NCBI GenBank assembly: GCA_944393385.1
Contig: CALYAA010000018.1
Span: forward strand, 1 to 41,735
Length of the DNA: 41,735 nucleotides
DNA from: an uncultured Clostridia bacterium
GTDB lineage: Bacteria > Bacillota > Clostridia > TANB77 > CAG-508
Direction: 5' to 3'
Shown piece after piece: positions 26,325 through 34,898 of the stretch. The notes below the pieces were generated by a model. The model saw only the letters and a program-made list of their open reading frames with translations. It did no database searches and was not told the DNA's origin. Each line of letters opens with the position of its first letter. Within the stretch, counting starts at the first letter, position 1. Position numbers and translations under genes: made by a program.

Positions 26325-26392
26325 TATAAGTTCACCCCCTCTCAAATTTTAAATGATATATTTCATTTAATTATTCAAATGTGTCTCTAACA

Positions 26393-26421
26393 TTTATATT
26401 ATATGTTTATTATTTTGTCAA
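26393..26421 (-). promoter_or_regulatory. acpP promoter
   Basis: Leftward TTGACA (26421-26416) and TATAAA (26398-26393) with a 17-base spacer. The leader then holds a small AAATGA/TCATTT hairpin before the acpP ribosome-binding site. It allows acpP to be expressed independently of plsX, as expected for a very abundant protein. Confidence 0.7.
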
Positions 26422-26554
26422 GCATATTTGTTATTTTTTTTATTTTTATACTACCTATTCAAAAAAGTGTTTAATTTGACAAAAATTTAAAACTATTTTA
26501 TAACTATTTTTTACATATATTAGAAAAAATTCTAATTTAATAAAATCTAATAAC

Positions 26555-27577
26555 TTATTTACCATATTGTTCAAAGTGTTGAATCATTTTTTCTACAGCT
26601 TTATTTTCCACAAACTTTTCTGCTTGTTTAATAGTAAATTCAAATAGTTCTTCATCACTACTTCCATGAGCTTTAACTACAGGCTTTTTTACCCCTAAAA
26701 ATAAAGCACCTCCATATGACTTATAGTCCATAGTTTTTTTAAAACGATTAATTGCAGGTAAACATGGTATTGTACAAAGTGTAGCAAGTAGATTTTTGGT
26801 TAAACTTTCTGTTAGTGTTCTTTTTACAAATTTCCCAATACCTTCTGTTGTTTTTAAAAATACATTTCCTGTAAATCCATCTGTAACGATAGCATCTATT
26901 TTTCCTGAAAAAGCGTCTCTACCTTCAACATTTCCTACAAAGTTTATTCCAAGTTCCTCTGATTTTTCTTTAATCAATTGATAACTTTCTTTTACAAGAT
27001 CATTTCCTTTAGTTTCTTCTGTACCTATATTTAATAATCCTATTGCAGGTTTTTCTATTCCAAAAGTATTTCTTAAATATATTGTTGACATTTGTGCAAA
27101 TTGTAGCAAATTAATTGGTCTACAATTTGTATTAGATCCAGAATCAATTAGCAAAAGTTGACTTTTGTAAGCTGGTAATATTCCTGCTAAAGCCGGTCTA
27201 TCAATTCCTTTTATTCTTCCTACAATTAGTGTTGCACCTGCAAGTAAAGCTCCGGAATTTCCAGCAGAAATGAATACATCTCCTTCATTTTCTTTTAACA
27301 TTTTAAAGCCAACAACCATTGATGAATCTTTTTTATGCCTGATAGCTTCTGTAGGTACTTCATCCATTTCAATAGTTTCTGTAGCATTTTTTATTTTTAA
27401 TCTGTCAGATATTTCTTCTATTTCTTTATTTGTAAATTCCTTTACTTTTTTTCTAATTATTTCTTCTTTTCCTATTAATGTGATTGTTGCTTTTATTTCA
27501 TTTACTGCTTTTATTGCTCCTTTAATATTTGCATCAGGGGCATTATCTCCTCCCATTGCATCTAATAAAATATTCAT
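26555..27577 (-). CDS. plsX: Phosphate acyltransferase PlsX
   Basis: A 340-residue soluble enzyme that makes acyl-phosphate from acyl-ACP, the first committed step of PlsX/PlsY phospholipid synthesis. It begins MNILLDAMGGDNAPDANIKG, the diagnostic opening, and contains AIRHKKDSSMVVGFKMLKE, SAGNSGALLAGA, NIGTEETKGNDLVKE and the C-terminal GGALFLGVKKPVVKAHG. Length is normal. AAAGGAA precedes the ATG. A possible promoter (TTGCAA, 17 bases, TAAAAT) lies about 110 bp upstream. Its product uses acyl-ACP, the partner encoded next. Confidence 0.97.
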   Translation of the reverse strand: MNILLDAMGGDNAPDANIKGAIKAVNEIKATITLIGKEEIIRKKVKEFTNKEIEEISDRLKIKNATETIEMDEVPTEAIRHKKDSSMVVGFKMLKENEGDVFISAGNSGALLAGATLIVGRIKGIDRPALAGILPAYKSQLLLIDSGSNTNCRPINLLQFAQMSTIYLRNTFGIEKPAIGLLNIGTEETKGNDLVKESYQLIKEKSEELGINFVGNVEGRDAFSGKIDAIVTDGFTGNVFLKTTEGIGKFVKRTLTESLTKNLLATLCTIPCLPAINRFKKTMDYKSYGGALFLGVKKPVVKAHGSSDEELFEFTIKQAEKFVENKAVEKMIQHFEQYGK

Positions 27578-27841
27578 ATATGAGCTTCCTTTCTTGTATG
27601 CTTATTTTTCTATGAAAATTAATCCTATTTTTATTGTTATGTATATTAACTTTGTTTTAATTTATATTATAGTTATTCATGACGTTACTATTTTATTATT
27701 GTTTTATTAAAATTGCAATAGTTTTGTAAAAATTTATAAAAAAAAGAAAATGTCATAGTCTAATTAACCTCAATATTAAATCCATTGTATAACATTTGAG
27801 ATATAATTCATACTTAAAACATTTTCTTTAAATTTATTAAA

Positions 27842-29467
27842 TTATCTAGCATCTTTATTAGTAGTATTTTCTGGTTCTAATGGTATATCAAAACTATTAG
27901 CTTTACTTTGTTGCTGACTATCATTCGTTTGTATTGGTTCTGAATTTGCAACACTATCTCTCGCATCAATTTGTTGCATGAAATTTTGTCTTTTATCTTC
28001 TAATGATTCTGTTTTTTCAGGAATTTGAACTACTTTACCTGTATTGTCATTTTGTAATGATTCTGCTTTTTCTGCTATCTGTTTTACTTCTTTCTGCTCT
28101 TTTGTTGTAAATAAATGTTGTTTTTTAATTTTATTTATTAAATCTTTTACCATAAATCCTTGTTTTGTTAATAATCCATGAATTATATTGGCATTTCCTC
28201 TATTTTCATATGCAAAATCTTTAATTTGTTTAACTTGTTCTCTATTTAGTGAACATTGATTTAGTACTCTCGATACTAAAGACATTCCCCTTAAATCAAA
28301 TTTTAATTTTACATCTCTATCTTTCATTGTTTCTTTAATATTTTCAACAAATTTATTTAAATTATCAATTTTATTTATATCAGTCCATTTTCCGTCACAC
28401 CAAATTCCATCTTGTCTAAATATAACACTATACTCTTTTTTATTTTCTTGACCTTGTTGTACTTGCTCAATTGTAGTTGTTTTGGTTCCTTGCCCTTGTT
28501 GTGCTGGTCCACTTGTTGGTTGTTGTGGTTGTTGTGTACCATTGCCTTGTTGTACTGGTTCATTTGAAGCTTGTTGTGGTTGTTGAGTACCATTGCCTTG
28601 TTGTACTGGTTCATTTGAAGCTTGTTGTGGTTGTTGTGTACCATTGCCTTGTTGTGCTGGTTCATTTGAAGTTTGTTGTGGTTGAGTTTGTTTTGTAGAT
28701 TTTTCCTCTTTCTTTTGTTCAGGTTCATCTAGTTTATCTTTTCCATATTTATTTTCTAACTCTCCCATTTTCTTTATTACTTTAGCAAGTTTAGTCTTTT
28801 TGTCTTTACTTTTTTGCATACTTTTTTCAAGTTCTTCATTTATTTTTGCTATATCTGATTGATATTCTTTAATTTCTGGATCATTTTCATCTTTGCCTTT
28901 AGATTTTAAATTTTTTATTTCTTCTTCAAGTTGTTTCTTTTCTATTAATAAATGCTGTGGAATTTCGGTTTTATCTATTTCTTCTATTTCTTTTTCTAAT
29001 TTTTGTTTATCTTTTTTATACTCTTGATATTCTTGTTTTGCTGATTGTAATTCTATTTTTGAAAGCATTTTTTCTTCTTTAATTTTTTCTATTTGTGCTT
29101 GTAAATCTTGTATTTCAGCATCAATAAATACATCTGAATAAGAATATCCTTCTTTATAAAGTTGTTCCATTCTATTATTTATTTTCTTACTAATGTCATC
29201 AATTCTTACTTTCTTTCCATCTTCAAATTCTGTAATTTCATCAATTTGCATTTGTAGTTGTTTTAATTTATTATTAACATTTCTTTCTATTGCTTGTGAA
29301 CTTAGATTAAGATTTACAATTTCTTCATCAGAATAAATGTCTCCATTTTCTTGTTCTAAAGTATTCATTCTTGCATTAATTCGTTGATTTATTATATCCT
29401 GATTTTTCTTTAATTCGTTTCTTAATTCATTAACTTCTTCTTGTAGTTTTTTTAATTCTTCTTCCAT
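27842..29467 (-). CDS. Hypothetical coiled-coil protein with Gln-rich tandem repeats
   Basis: An unrecognised protein of about 541 residues with no signal peptide. From the start MEEELKKLQEEVNELRNEL it is almost continuous coiled coil for about 250 residues, then a Gln/Asn/Pro-rich linker with a 17-residue unit (QQPQQASNEPVQQGNGT) repeated about four times, then a globular domain (about residues 345-445 from this start) containing FRQDGIWCDGKWTDI, and a disordered tail. The frame opens at 29527, but that ATG lies inside the promoter at 29518-29546. The start is therefore the ATG at 29465-29467, or the in-frame GTG three codons earlier, closer to AAGGAAGG. It is monocistronic between tuf and plsX. 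Function unknown. Confidence 0.8.
   Translation of the reverse strand: MEEELKKLQEEVNELRNELKKNQDIINQRINARMNTLEQENGDIYSDEEIVNLNLSSQAIERNVNNKLKQLQMQIDEITEFEDGKKVRIDDISKKINNRMEQLYKEGYSYSDVFIDAEIQDLQAQIEKIKEEKMLSKIELQSAKQEYQEYKKDKQKLEKEIEEIDKTEIPQHLLIEKKQLEEEIKNLKSKGKDENDPEIKEYQSDIAKINEELEKSMQKSKDKKTKLAKVIKKMGELENKYGKDKLDEPEQKKEEKSTKQTQPQQTSNEPAQQGNGTQQPQQASNEPVQQGNGTQQPQQASNEPVQQGNGTQQPQQPTSGPAQQGQGTKTTTIEQVQQGQENKKEYSVIFRQDGIWCDGKWTDINKIDNLNKFVENIKETMKDRDVKLKFDLRGMSLVSRVLNQCSLNREQVKQIKDFAYENRGNANIIHGLLTKQGFMVKDLINKIKKQHLFTTKEQKEVKQIAEKAESLQNDNTGKVVQIPEKTESLEDKRQNFMQQIDARDSVANSEPIQTNDSQQQSKANSFDIPLEPENTTNKDAR
28484..28687 (-). repeat. 51-bp in-frame tandem repeats
   Basis: About four head-to-tail copies of a 51-bp unit encode the 17-residue QQPQQ[AT]SNEP[VA]QQGNGT repeat. 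The two central copies are almost identical at DNA level, so copy number is probably unstable by slippage. The period is a multiple of three, which keeps the frame open. Confidence 0.92.
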
Positions 29468-29517
29468 ATATTGCACAATCCTTCCTTTTATCAATTTTCT
29501 TATTTTAAACACATATA

Positions 29518-29546
29518 ATTGTATCATATTGTAAGATAATTGTCAA
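29518..29546 (-). promoter_or_regulatory. Promoter of the Gln-rich repeat protein gene
   Basis: Leftward TTGACA (29546-29541) and TACAAT (29523-29518), 17 bases apart. It overlaps the first ATG of the open frame (29525-29527), which rules that codon out and decides the start further in. Confidence 0.75.
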
Positions 29547-29836
29547 TATTACGTAAACCATTTTATAACTTTCAATATATATCATAATTATACAATATTT
29601 ATTAAAATTTTTAATTACAAATATATTAAATTTATATTAAATTTATGTTACATTCTGTAATATCTTCATCCAGAGTAATTTTTCTGTTATATATGTAATA
29701 ATATGAAATTTTAAGTTATGCAACTCAAAGTGAAAATCAAATTTTATTTTGAAAATTTAACTTGATTTTTCATATAAGAAAAAAGAAGAGAATATTTATT
29801 ATATACTCTCTTCTTTATCTATCTTTATCTTATAAA
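29547..29836. other. Intergenic region between tuf and the repeat-protein gene
   Basis: Very AT-rich, with no gene. Apart from the tuf terminator at 29781-29816 and a weak TGAAAATCAA/TTGATTTTTCA inverted repeat (about 29731-29772), it holds a 19-base stretch at 29706-29724 that recurs with two changes at 38124-38142. Confidence 0.5.
29781..29816 (-). terminator. tuf terminator
   Basis: Leftward, AGAAGAGA (29814-29807) and TCTCTTCT (29791-29784) pair around an AT-rich loop and are followed by TTTTTTCTTAT. It lies about 20 bp past the tuf stop and ends the str cluster. Confidence 0.75.
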
Positions 29837-31039
29837 TTAAGCAATAATGTCTGCAACAACACCTGAACCAACTGTTCTACCACCTTCACGAATAGCGAAT
29901 CTTAATCCTTTTTCGATAGCAATAGGTGTAATTAATTCAATTGTCATTGATACGTTATCACCTGGCATAACCATTTCTGTTCCAGCTGGTAATTCAATAA
30001 CTCCAGTTACATCTGTTGTTCTAAAATAGAATTGTGGTCTATATCCATTGAAGAATGGTGTATGACGTCCACCTTCTTCTTTTGTTAGAACATAAACTTC
30101 TGATGTGAATTTTGTATGTGGATGAATTGTTCCTGGTTTACATAGTACTTGACCTCTTTCGATGTCTTTTCTATCAATTCCTCTTAATAATGTTCCTATA
30201 TTATCTCCAGCTTCAGCTTGATCTAATAATTTTCTGAACATTTCTACACCTGTAACAACTGTTTTCTTTCTTTCTGTTGATAAACCTATGATTTCAACTT
30301 CATCAGAAACTTTTACAACTCCTCTTTCTACTCTACCTGTTGCAACTGTTCCACGTCCTGTAATTGTAAATACATCTTCAACTGGCATTAAGAATGGTTG
30401 GTCTACTGGTCTTTCAGGTGTTGGGATATAATTATCAACTGCATCCATTAATTCTTTCATTGGAGCATAAACTGGATCATTTGGATCTGTTGATGTGCTT
30501 TCTAATACTTTTAATGAAGAACCTTTTATAATTGGAATCTCATCTCCTGGGAAACCATATTCTGTTAATAAGTCTCTAACTTCCATTTCAACTAATTCTA
30601 ATAATTCTGGATCATCAACCATATCACATTTATTTAAGTAAACAACGATGTATTTAACACCTACTTGTCTAGCTAATAATATATGCTCTCTTGTTTGTGG
30701 CATTGGTCCATCTGCTGCTGATACTACTAATATAGCACCATCCATTTGAGCAGCACCTGTAATCATGTTTTTAACATAGTCAGCATGACCTGGACAGTCA
30801 ACATGTGCATAATGTCTTTTTTCTGTTTCATATTCTACGTGAGCTGTATTAATTGTAATACCTCTTGCTTTTTCTTCTGGAGCTCCATCAATTTGATCAT
30901 AAGCTGTATATTGAGCTCTATTAAATAATGATAAGTATTTTGTAATAGCAGCTGTTGTTGTTGTTTTTCCATGGTCTACGTGTCCAATAGTACCAATGTT
31001 AACATGTGGCTTTGTTCTTTCAAATTTTGCTTTTGCCAT
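29837..31039 (-). CDS. tuf: Elongation factor Tu
   Basis: A 400-residue GTPase delivering aminoacyl-tRNA to the ribosome. GTP-binding motifs are complete: GHVDHGKT at 19-26, the switch I Thr in [20 protein letters not shown] near 83-90, and NKCD near 138-141. The C-terminal domain ends [21 protein letters not shown]. Length is slightly over the usual 395 owing to a short insertion near residues 185-193. AAGGAGG lies immediately upstream. It is the last gene of rpsL-rpsG-fusA-tuf but has its own probable promoter at 31178-31204. Confidence 0.98.
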   Translation of the reverse strand: MAKAKFERTKPHVNIGTIGHVDHGKTTTTAAITKYLSLFNRAQYTAYDQIDGAPEEKARGITINTAHVEYETEKRHYAHVDCPGHADYVKNMITGAAQMDGAILVVSAADGPMPQTREHILLARQVGVKYIVVYLNKCDMVDDPELLELVEMEVRDLLTEYGFPGDEIPIIKGSSLKVLESTSTDPNDPVYAPMKELMDAVDNYIPTPERPVDQPFLMPVEDVFTITGRGTVATGRVERGVVKVSDEVEIIGLSTERKKTVVTGVEMFRKLLDQAEAGDNIGTLLRGIDRKDIERGQVLCKPGTIHPHTKFTSEVYVLTKEEGGRHTPFFNGYRPQFYFRTTDVTGVIELPAGTEMVMPGDNVSMTIELITPIAIEKGLRFAIREGGRTVGSGVVADIIA

Positions 31040-31177
31040 TTTTAATTCCTCCTTATATTTGAGATTTCTCTCTTTTATTTTTTCAATTTAATTTTATATA
31101 CTTGTTTATATAAATTAATTATATTTTTTATACAATTAATTTATAAATTTATTAACTAATTTATTTTACACCTGCAT

Positions 31178-31204
31178 TTTATAACATATTTATTAAAAAA
31201 TCAA
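31178..31204 (-). promoter_or_regulatory. tuf promoter (extended -10)
   Basis: Leftward TTGATT (31204-31199) and TATAAA (31183-31178) with a TG one base ahead of the -10 (TGTTATAAA). The 15-base spacer is short but the extended -10 compensates. The untranslated leader would be about 130 bases. Confidence 0.5.
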
Positions 31205-31303
31205 GTGTTTTTATAAATTTCGAATTTTATTAGTTACTATTTTTTATACTTTTTAGCATTTTATAATTAAATATATAATAAATATTTAATTTTCAATATT
31301 TGA

Positions 31304-33388
31304 TTAATCTTGTTTTTTTGCTCTAGAAGCTACAATTGTTTCTAATACTGATTTTGGAACTTCTTCATAATGTGATGGTTCCATTGAATATGTTCCTCTA
31401 CCTTGTGTTTTTGAACGTAAGTCTGTAGCATAACCAAACATTTCAGATAATGGTATAAATGCTCTGATTTCTTGCATTCCATCGTTTGATTCCATTCCTT
31501 CCATTCTTCCACGTCTAGAGTTTACATCTCCTATAACATCTCCCATATATTCTTCTGGAACTGTTATTTCAACTTTCATTATTGGCTCTAATAGAACTGA
31601 CTTAGCTTGTTTACATCCTTCTTTGAATGCCATTGAAGCAGCTATTTTGAATGCCATTTCTGAAGAGTCAACTTCATGGTAAGATCCATCTACTAAAGTA
31701 CATTTAAAGTCAATTACTGGATATCCTGCTAAAATACCAGTTTCAGCAGCTTCTCTCATACCTTGTTCAATTGGTTTAATATATTCTTTTGGAACTGCTC
31801 CTCCAACAATTTTGCTTTCAAATTCAATTCCTTTTCCTGGTTCTAATGGTTCCATTTCAAACCATACATCTCCGTATTGTCCTTTACCACCAGATTGACG
31901 AATGAATTTACCTTGTACTTTAACTTTGTTTCTAATTGTTTCTTTGTAAGCAACTTGTGGTTTACCTACATTACATTCAACTTTAAATTCTCTTTTTAAT
32001 CTATCTACAATTATGTCTAAGTGTAATTCACCCATACCAGCAATAATTGTTTGTCCTGTTTCTTGATTTGTATAAGCTTTAAATGTTGGATCTTCTTCAG
32101 ATAATTTTCCTAAAGCAATTCCCATTTTCTCTTGAGCTGCTTTATCTTTTGGTTCAATTGCAATATCAATAACTGGTTCTGGGAATTCCATTGATTCAAG
32201 AATTATTGGGTGTTCTGGATCACATAATGTATTTCCTGTTGTAACATCTTTTAATCCTACTGCTGCAGCAATATCTCCAGCATATACCTTTTCAATATCT
32301 TCTCTGTGATTTGAATGCATTTGTAGAATTCTACCAATTCTTTCTTTTTTGTCTTTACTTGAGTTTAAAACAGTTGAACCTGTTTCTAAAGTTCCTGAAT
32401 AAACTCTAAAGAAACATAATTTTCCAACAAATGGGTCTGTAGCAATTTTAAATGCTAATGCTGCAAATGGTTCTGAATCAGATGTTTTGGCTTCTGTTTC
32501 AGTTCCATCTAATAATTGTCCTTTTATATGTGGTATATCAAGTGGTGATGGCATATAATCTACAATTGCATTTAATAATTCTTGTACACCTTTATTTTTA
32601 TATGATGATCCACAAACTACTGGAACTATTGTATTTGCTATTGTTCCTTTACGAATTCCTCTTTTTATTTCTTCTTCAGAAAGTTCTTCACCCTCTAAAT
32701 ATTTCATCATTAATTCTTCATCTTGTTCACATGCAGCTTCTATCATTGCTGTTCTAAATTTTTTTGCATCTTCCATCATATCTGTTGGAATTTCTTGTTC
32801 TTCAATTACTTTTCCTAAATCATCTTTATGAATAAATGCTTTCATTTTTATTAAGTCTACAATTCCTAGAAAATGATCTTCAGAACCTATTGGTAATTGA
32901 ACTGGAATAGCATTTGCATGTAATCTATTTTTTAATTGTTCAACACATAACATGAAATTTGCACCAACAACATCCATTTTATTTACATATACCATTCTTG
33001 GTACTTGATATTTATCAGCTTGTCTCCAAACTGTTTCTGTTTGTGGTTGAACTCCACCTTTTGCTGCAAGTACTGTAACAGCTCCATCAAGAACTCTTAG
33101 AGATCTTTGAACTTCAACTGTAAAATCAACGTGACCTGGAGTATCTATAATATTAATTCTATTATTATTCCAGAAACATGTTGTAGCAGCTGATGTAATA
33201 GTAATTCCTCTTTCTTGTTCTTGCTCCATCCAGTCCATTGTTGCAGCACCTTCATGAACTTCTCCTATTTTATGTGTTTTACCTGTATAGAATAAAATTC
33301 TCTCTGTTGTTGTTGTTTTACCTGCATCTATATGTGCCATTATTCCTATATTTCTAGTTCTCTCTAATGGATACGCTCTTCCTGCCAT
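31304..33388 (-). CDS. fusA: Elongation factor G
   Basis: A 694-residue translocase GTPase. GTP motifs: [13 protein letters not shown] at about 17-29, [19 protein letters not shown] near 85-92 and NKMD near 138-141. Domain IV carries the tip-loop region [15 protein letters not shown] and [19 protein letters not shown], and domain V ends with [21 protein letters not shown]. Length is standard for a canonical EF-G, not a tetracycline-resistance paralogue. AAAGGAGG precedes the ATG, directly after an 8-bp inverted repeat. It lies between rpsG (281-bp gap) and tuf (264-bp gap). Confidence 0.98.
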   Translation of the reverse strand: MAGRAYPLERTRNIGIMAHIDAGKTTTTERILFYTGKTHKIGEVHEGAATMDWMEQEQERGITITSAATTCFWNNNRINIIDTPGHVDFTVEVQRSLRVLDGAVTVLAAKGGVQPQTETVWRQADKYQVPRMVYVNKMDVVGANFMLCVEQLKNRLHANAIPVQLPIGSEDHFLGIVDLIKMKAFIHKDDLGKVIEEQEIPTDMMEDAKKFRTAMIEAACEQDEELMMKYLEGEELSEEEIKRGIRKGTIANTIVPVVCGSSYKNKGVQELLNAIVDYMPSPLDIPHIKGQLLDGTETEAKTSDSEPFAALAFKIATDPFVGKLCFFRVYSGTLETGSTVLNSSKDKKERIGRILQMHSNHREDIEKVYAGDIAAAVGLKDVTTGNTLCDPEHPIILESMEFPEPVIDIAIEPKDKAAQEKMGIALGKLSEEDPTFKAYTNQETGQTIIAGMGELHLDIIVDRLKREFKVECNVGKPQVAYKETIRNKVKVQGKFIRQSGGKGQYGDVWFEMEPLEPGKGIEFESKIVGGAVPKEYIKPIEQGMREAAETGILAGYPVIDFKCTLVDGSYHEVDSSEMAFKIAASMAFKEGCKQAKSVLLEPIMKVEITVPEEYMGDVIGDVNSRRGRMEGMESNDGMQEIRAFIPLSEMFGYATDLRSKTQGRGTYSMEPSHYEEVPKSVLETIVASRAKKQD

Positions 33389-33669
33389 TTTATATATCCT
33401 CCTTTCGTTTATACTAAACGAACTTTTTCTTATTTTTAATCAATTTTTATCACATAATTACACTAAATTTTAAAAATTCACATACTTTTTATAAATTTTA
33501 ATCCAAAGTGATAAGAAACAAATTTTCACAGTTAATGAAAATTCTATATTATTGAAAGTTTTGATCAAAATTAATAAGATAAGCTTTTTGATAGTTATTC
33601 CAAGATAAAAACATACTAAATTGGAATGTATTTCAAAAATGTGCTAATTATTAATTTTTAATCTTAATT
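33389..33669. other. rpsG-fusA intergenic region
   Basis: 281 bp without a gene, long for the str operon. Leftward TTGATC (33565-33560) followed 16 bases later by TAGAAT (33543-33538) is a plausible fusA promoter. Next to the ribosome-binding site, 33404-33422 is a perfect TTCGTTTA-GTA-TAAACGAA inverted repeat. Confidence 0.5.
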
Positions 33670-34146
<477 letters not shown>

Positions 34147-34211
34147 TCACTCCTTTTCTTTTTGAGATTAACTCTCTTTAATTGACATCTATAAGATATC
34201 TAAGTTACTCT

Positions 34212-34230
34212 GAAAATCTATTGATTTCCC
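34212..34230 (-). promoter_or_regulatory. Hairpin in the rpsL-rpsG spacer
   Basis: GAAAATC/GATTTCC-type arms (34212-34230) form a short stem in the leftward mRNA, in the intercistronic position used by S7 to repress its own operon in E. coli. Sequence similarity to that site is not evident; assignment is positional inference. Confidence 0.3.
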
Positions 34231-34315
34231 GTTTAGTGCTACATAATCTATTCTAAATTTAAGTACCTTAATTTAGTAAGATGTGCATGCACTATATAAC
34301 AAAATTAAGTTTTGT

Positions 34316-34729
34316 TTATTTCTTTGGACGTTTTGCACCATATTTTGAACGTCCTTGCATTCTGTCTTTAACACCTGCTGTATCTAATGTTCCTCTAATA
34401 ATATGATATCTAACACCAGGAAGATCTTTTACCCTTCCTCCTCTTATTAAAACAACACTGTGTTCTTGTAAGTTATGTCCTATTCCAGGAATATAAGATG
34501 TTACTTCATATCCATTTGAAAGTCTAACCCTAGCAACTTTTCTTAAAGCTGAGTTTGGTTTTTTTGGTGTTACTGTTTTTACTACTGTACATACACCTCT
34601 TTTTTGTGGTGCTTTATTATCTGTTACAGTTTTGTTTTTTGAATTCCATCCATGTTGTAATGCTGGTGCTGTTGATTTTGCCTTTGTTGTTTTTCTTCCT
34701 TTTCTTACTAATTGATTAATTGTTGGCAC
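34316..34729 (-). CDS. rpsL: 30S ribosomal protein S12
   Basis: A 137-residue decoding-centre protein, normal for Bacillota. The streptomycin-related motif [11 protein letters not shown] is at 54-64 with wild-type Lys56, and [28 protein letters not shown] follows. It starts at GTG (34727-34729) after AGAGGTGA. It is the first gene of the str cluster. Immediately upstream is an unknown coiled-coil gene rather than the usual rpoC, so the cluster is detached from rpoBC. Its promoter at 34853-34881 reads straight into a hairpin. Confidence 0.98.
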   Translation of the reverse strand: MPTINQLVRKGRKTTKAKSTAPALQHGWNSKNKTVTDNKAPQKRGVCTVVKTVTPKKPNSALRKVARVRLSNGYEVTSYIPGIGHNLQEHSVVLIRGGRVKDLPGVRYHIIRGTLDTAGVKDRMQGRSKYGAKRPKK

Positions 34730-34804
34730 TTAAATTTCACCTCTTTTCTTTAAATATTTATAATCACTTAAATTTTACTTTTTATTTAATCGTTTTTTTA
34801 CATA

Positions 34805-34848
34805 AAATAAAAAGTAACCGCAACTAATATTTTTATTATTGTTGCGGT
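34805..34848 (-). terminator. Hairpin with T tract at the start of the str operon transcript
   Basis: ACCGCAAC (34848-34841) and GTTGCGGT (34824-34817) form a perfect 8-bp stem, followed leftward by TACTTTTTATTTTA. It would terminate the upstream coiled-coil gene, but it lies downstream of the rpsL promoter and starts at about the predicted first transcribed base, so it could also be an attenuator or a protective 5' hairpin. Confidence 0.75.
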
Positions 34849-34852
34849 CTAT

Positions 34853-34881
34853 ATTCTATCATTTTTTTTCTATTGTGTCAA
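34853..34881 (-). promoter_or_regulatory. str operon promoter
   Basis: Leftward TTGACA (34881-34876) and TAGAAT (34858-34853) with exactly 17 bases between them. It begins only 17 bp after the stop of the preceding gene and gives a leader of about 120 bases before rpsL. Confidence 0.8.
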
Positions 34882-34898
34882 TGATTTTATGTTATTTT

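Noticed and set aside
26476..26504. Plus-strand TTGACA-17-TATAAC between acpP and plsX, reading antisense into plsX
   Set aside because: A good match, but there is no gene or terminator downstream to support it and such matches are expected by chance in this composition.
28477..28728. Overlapping frames across the Gln-rich repeat region and a possible CRISPR-like array
   Set aside because: The 51-bp periodicity has no unique spacers and is in frame with the coiled-coil gene; other frames simply reread the repeat.
31265..31289. AT-only hairpin after fusA
   Set aside because: The stem is made only of A-T pairs without a T tract; too weak to call a terminator.
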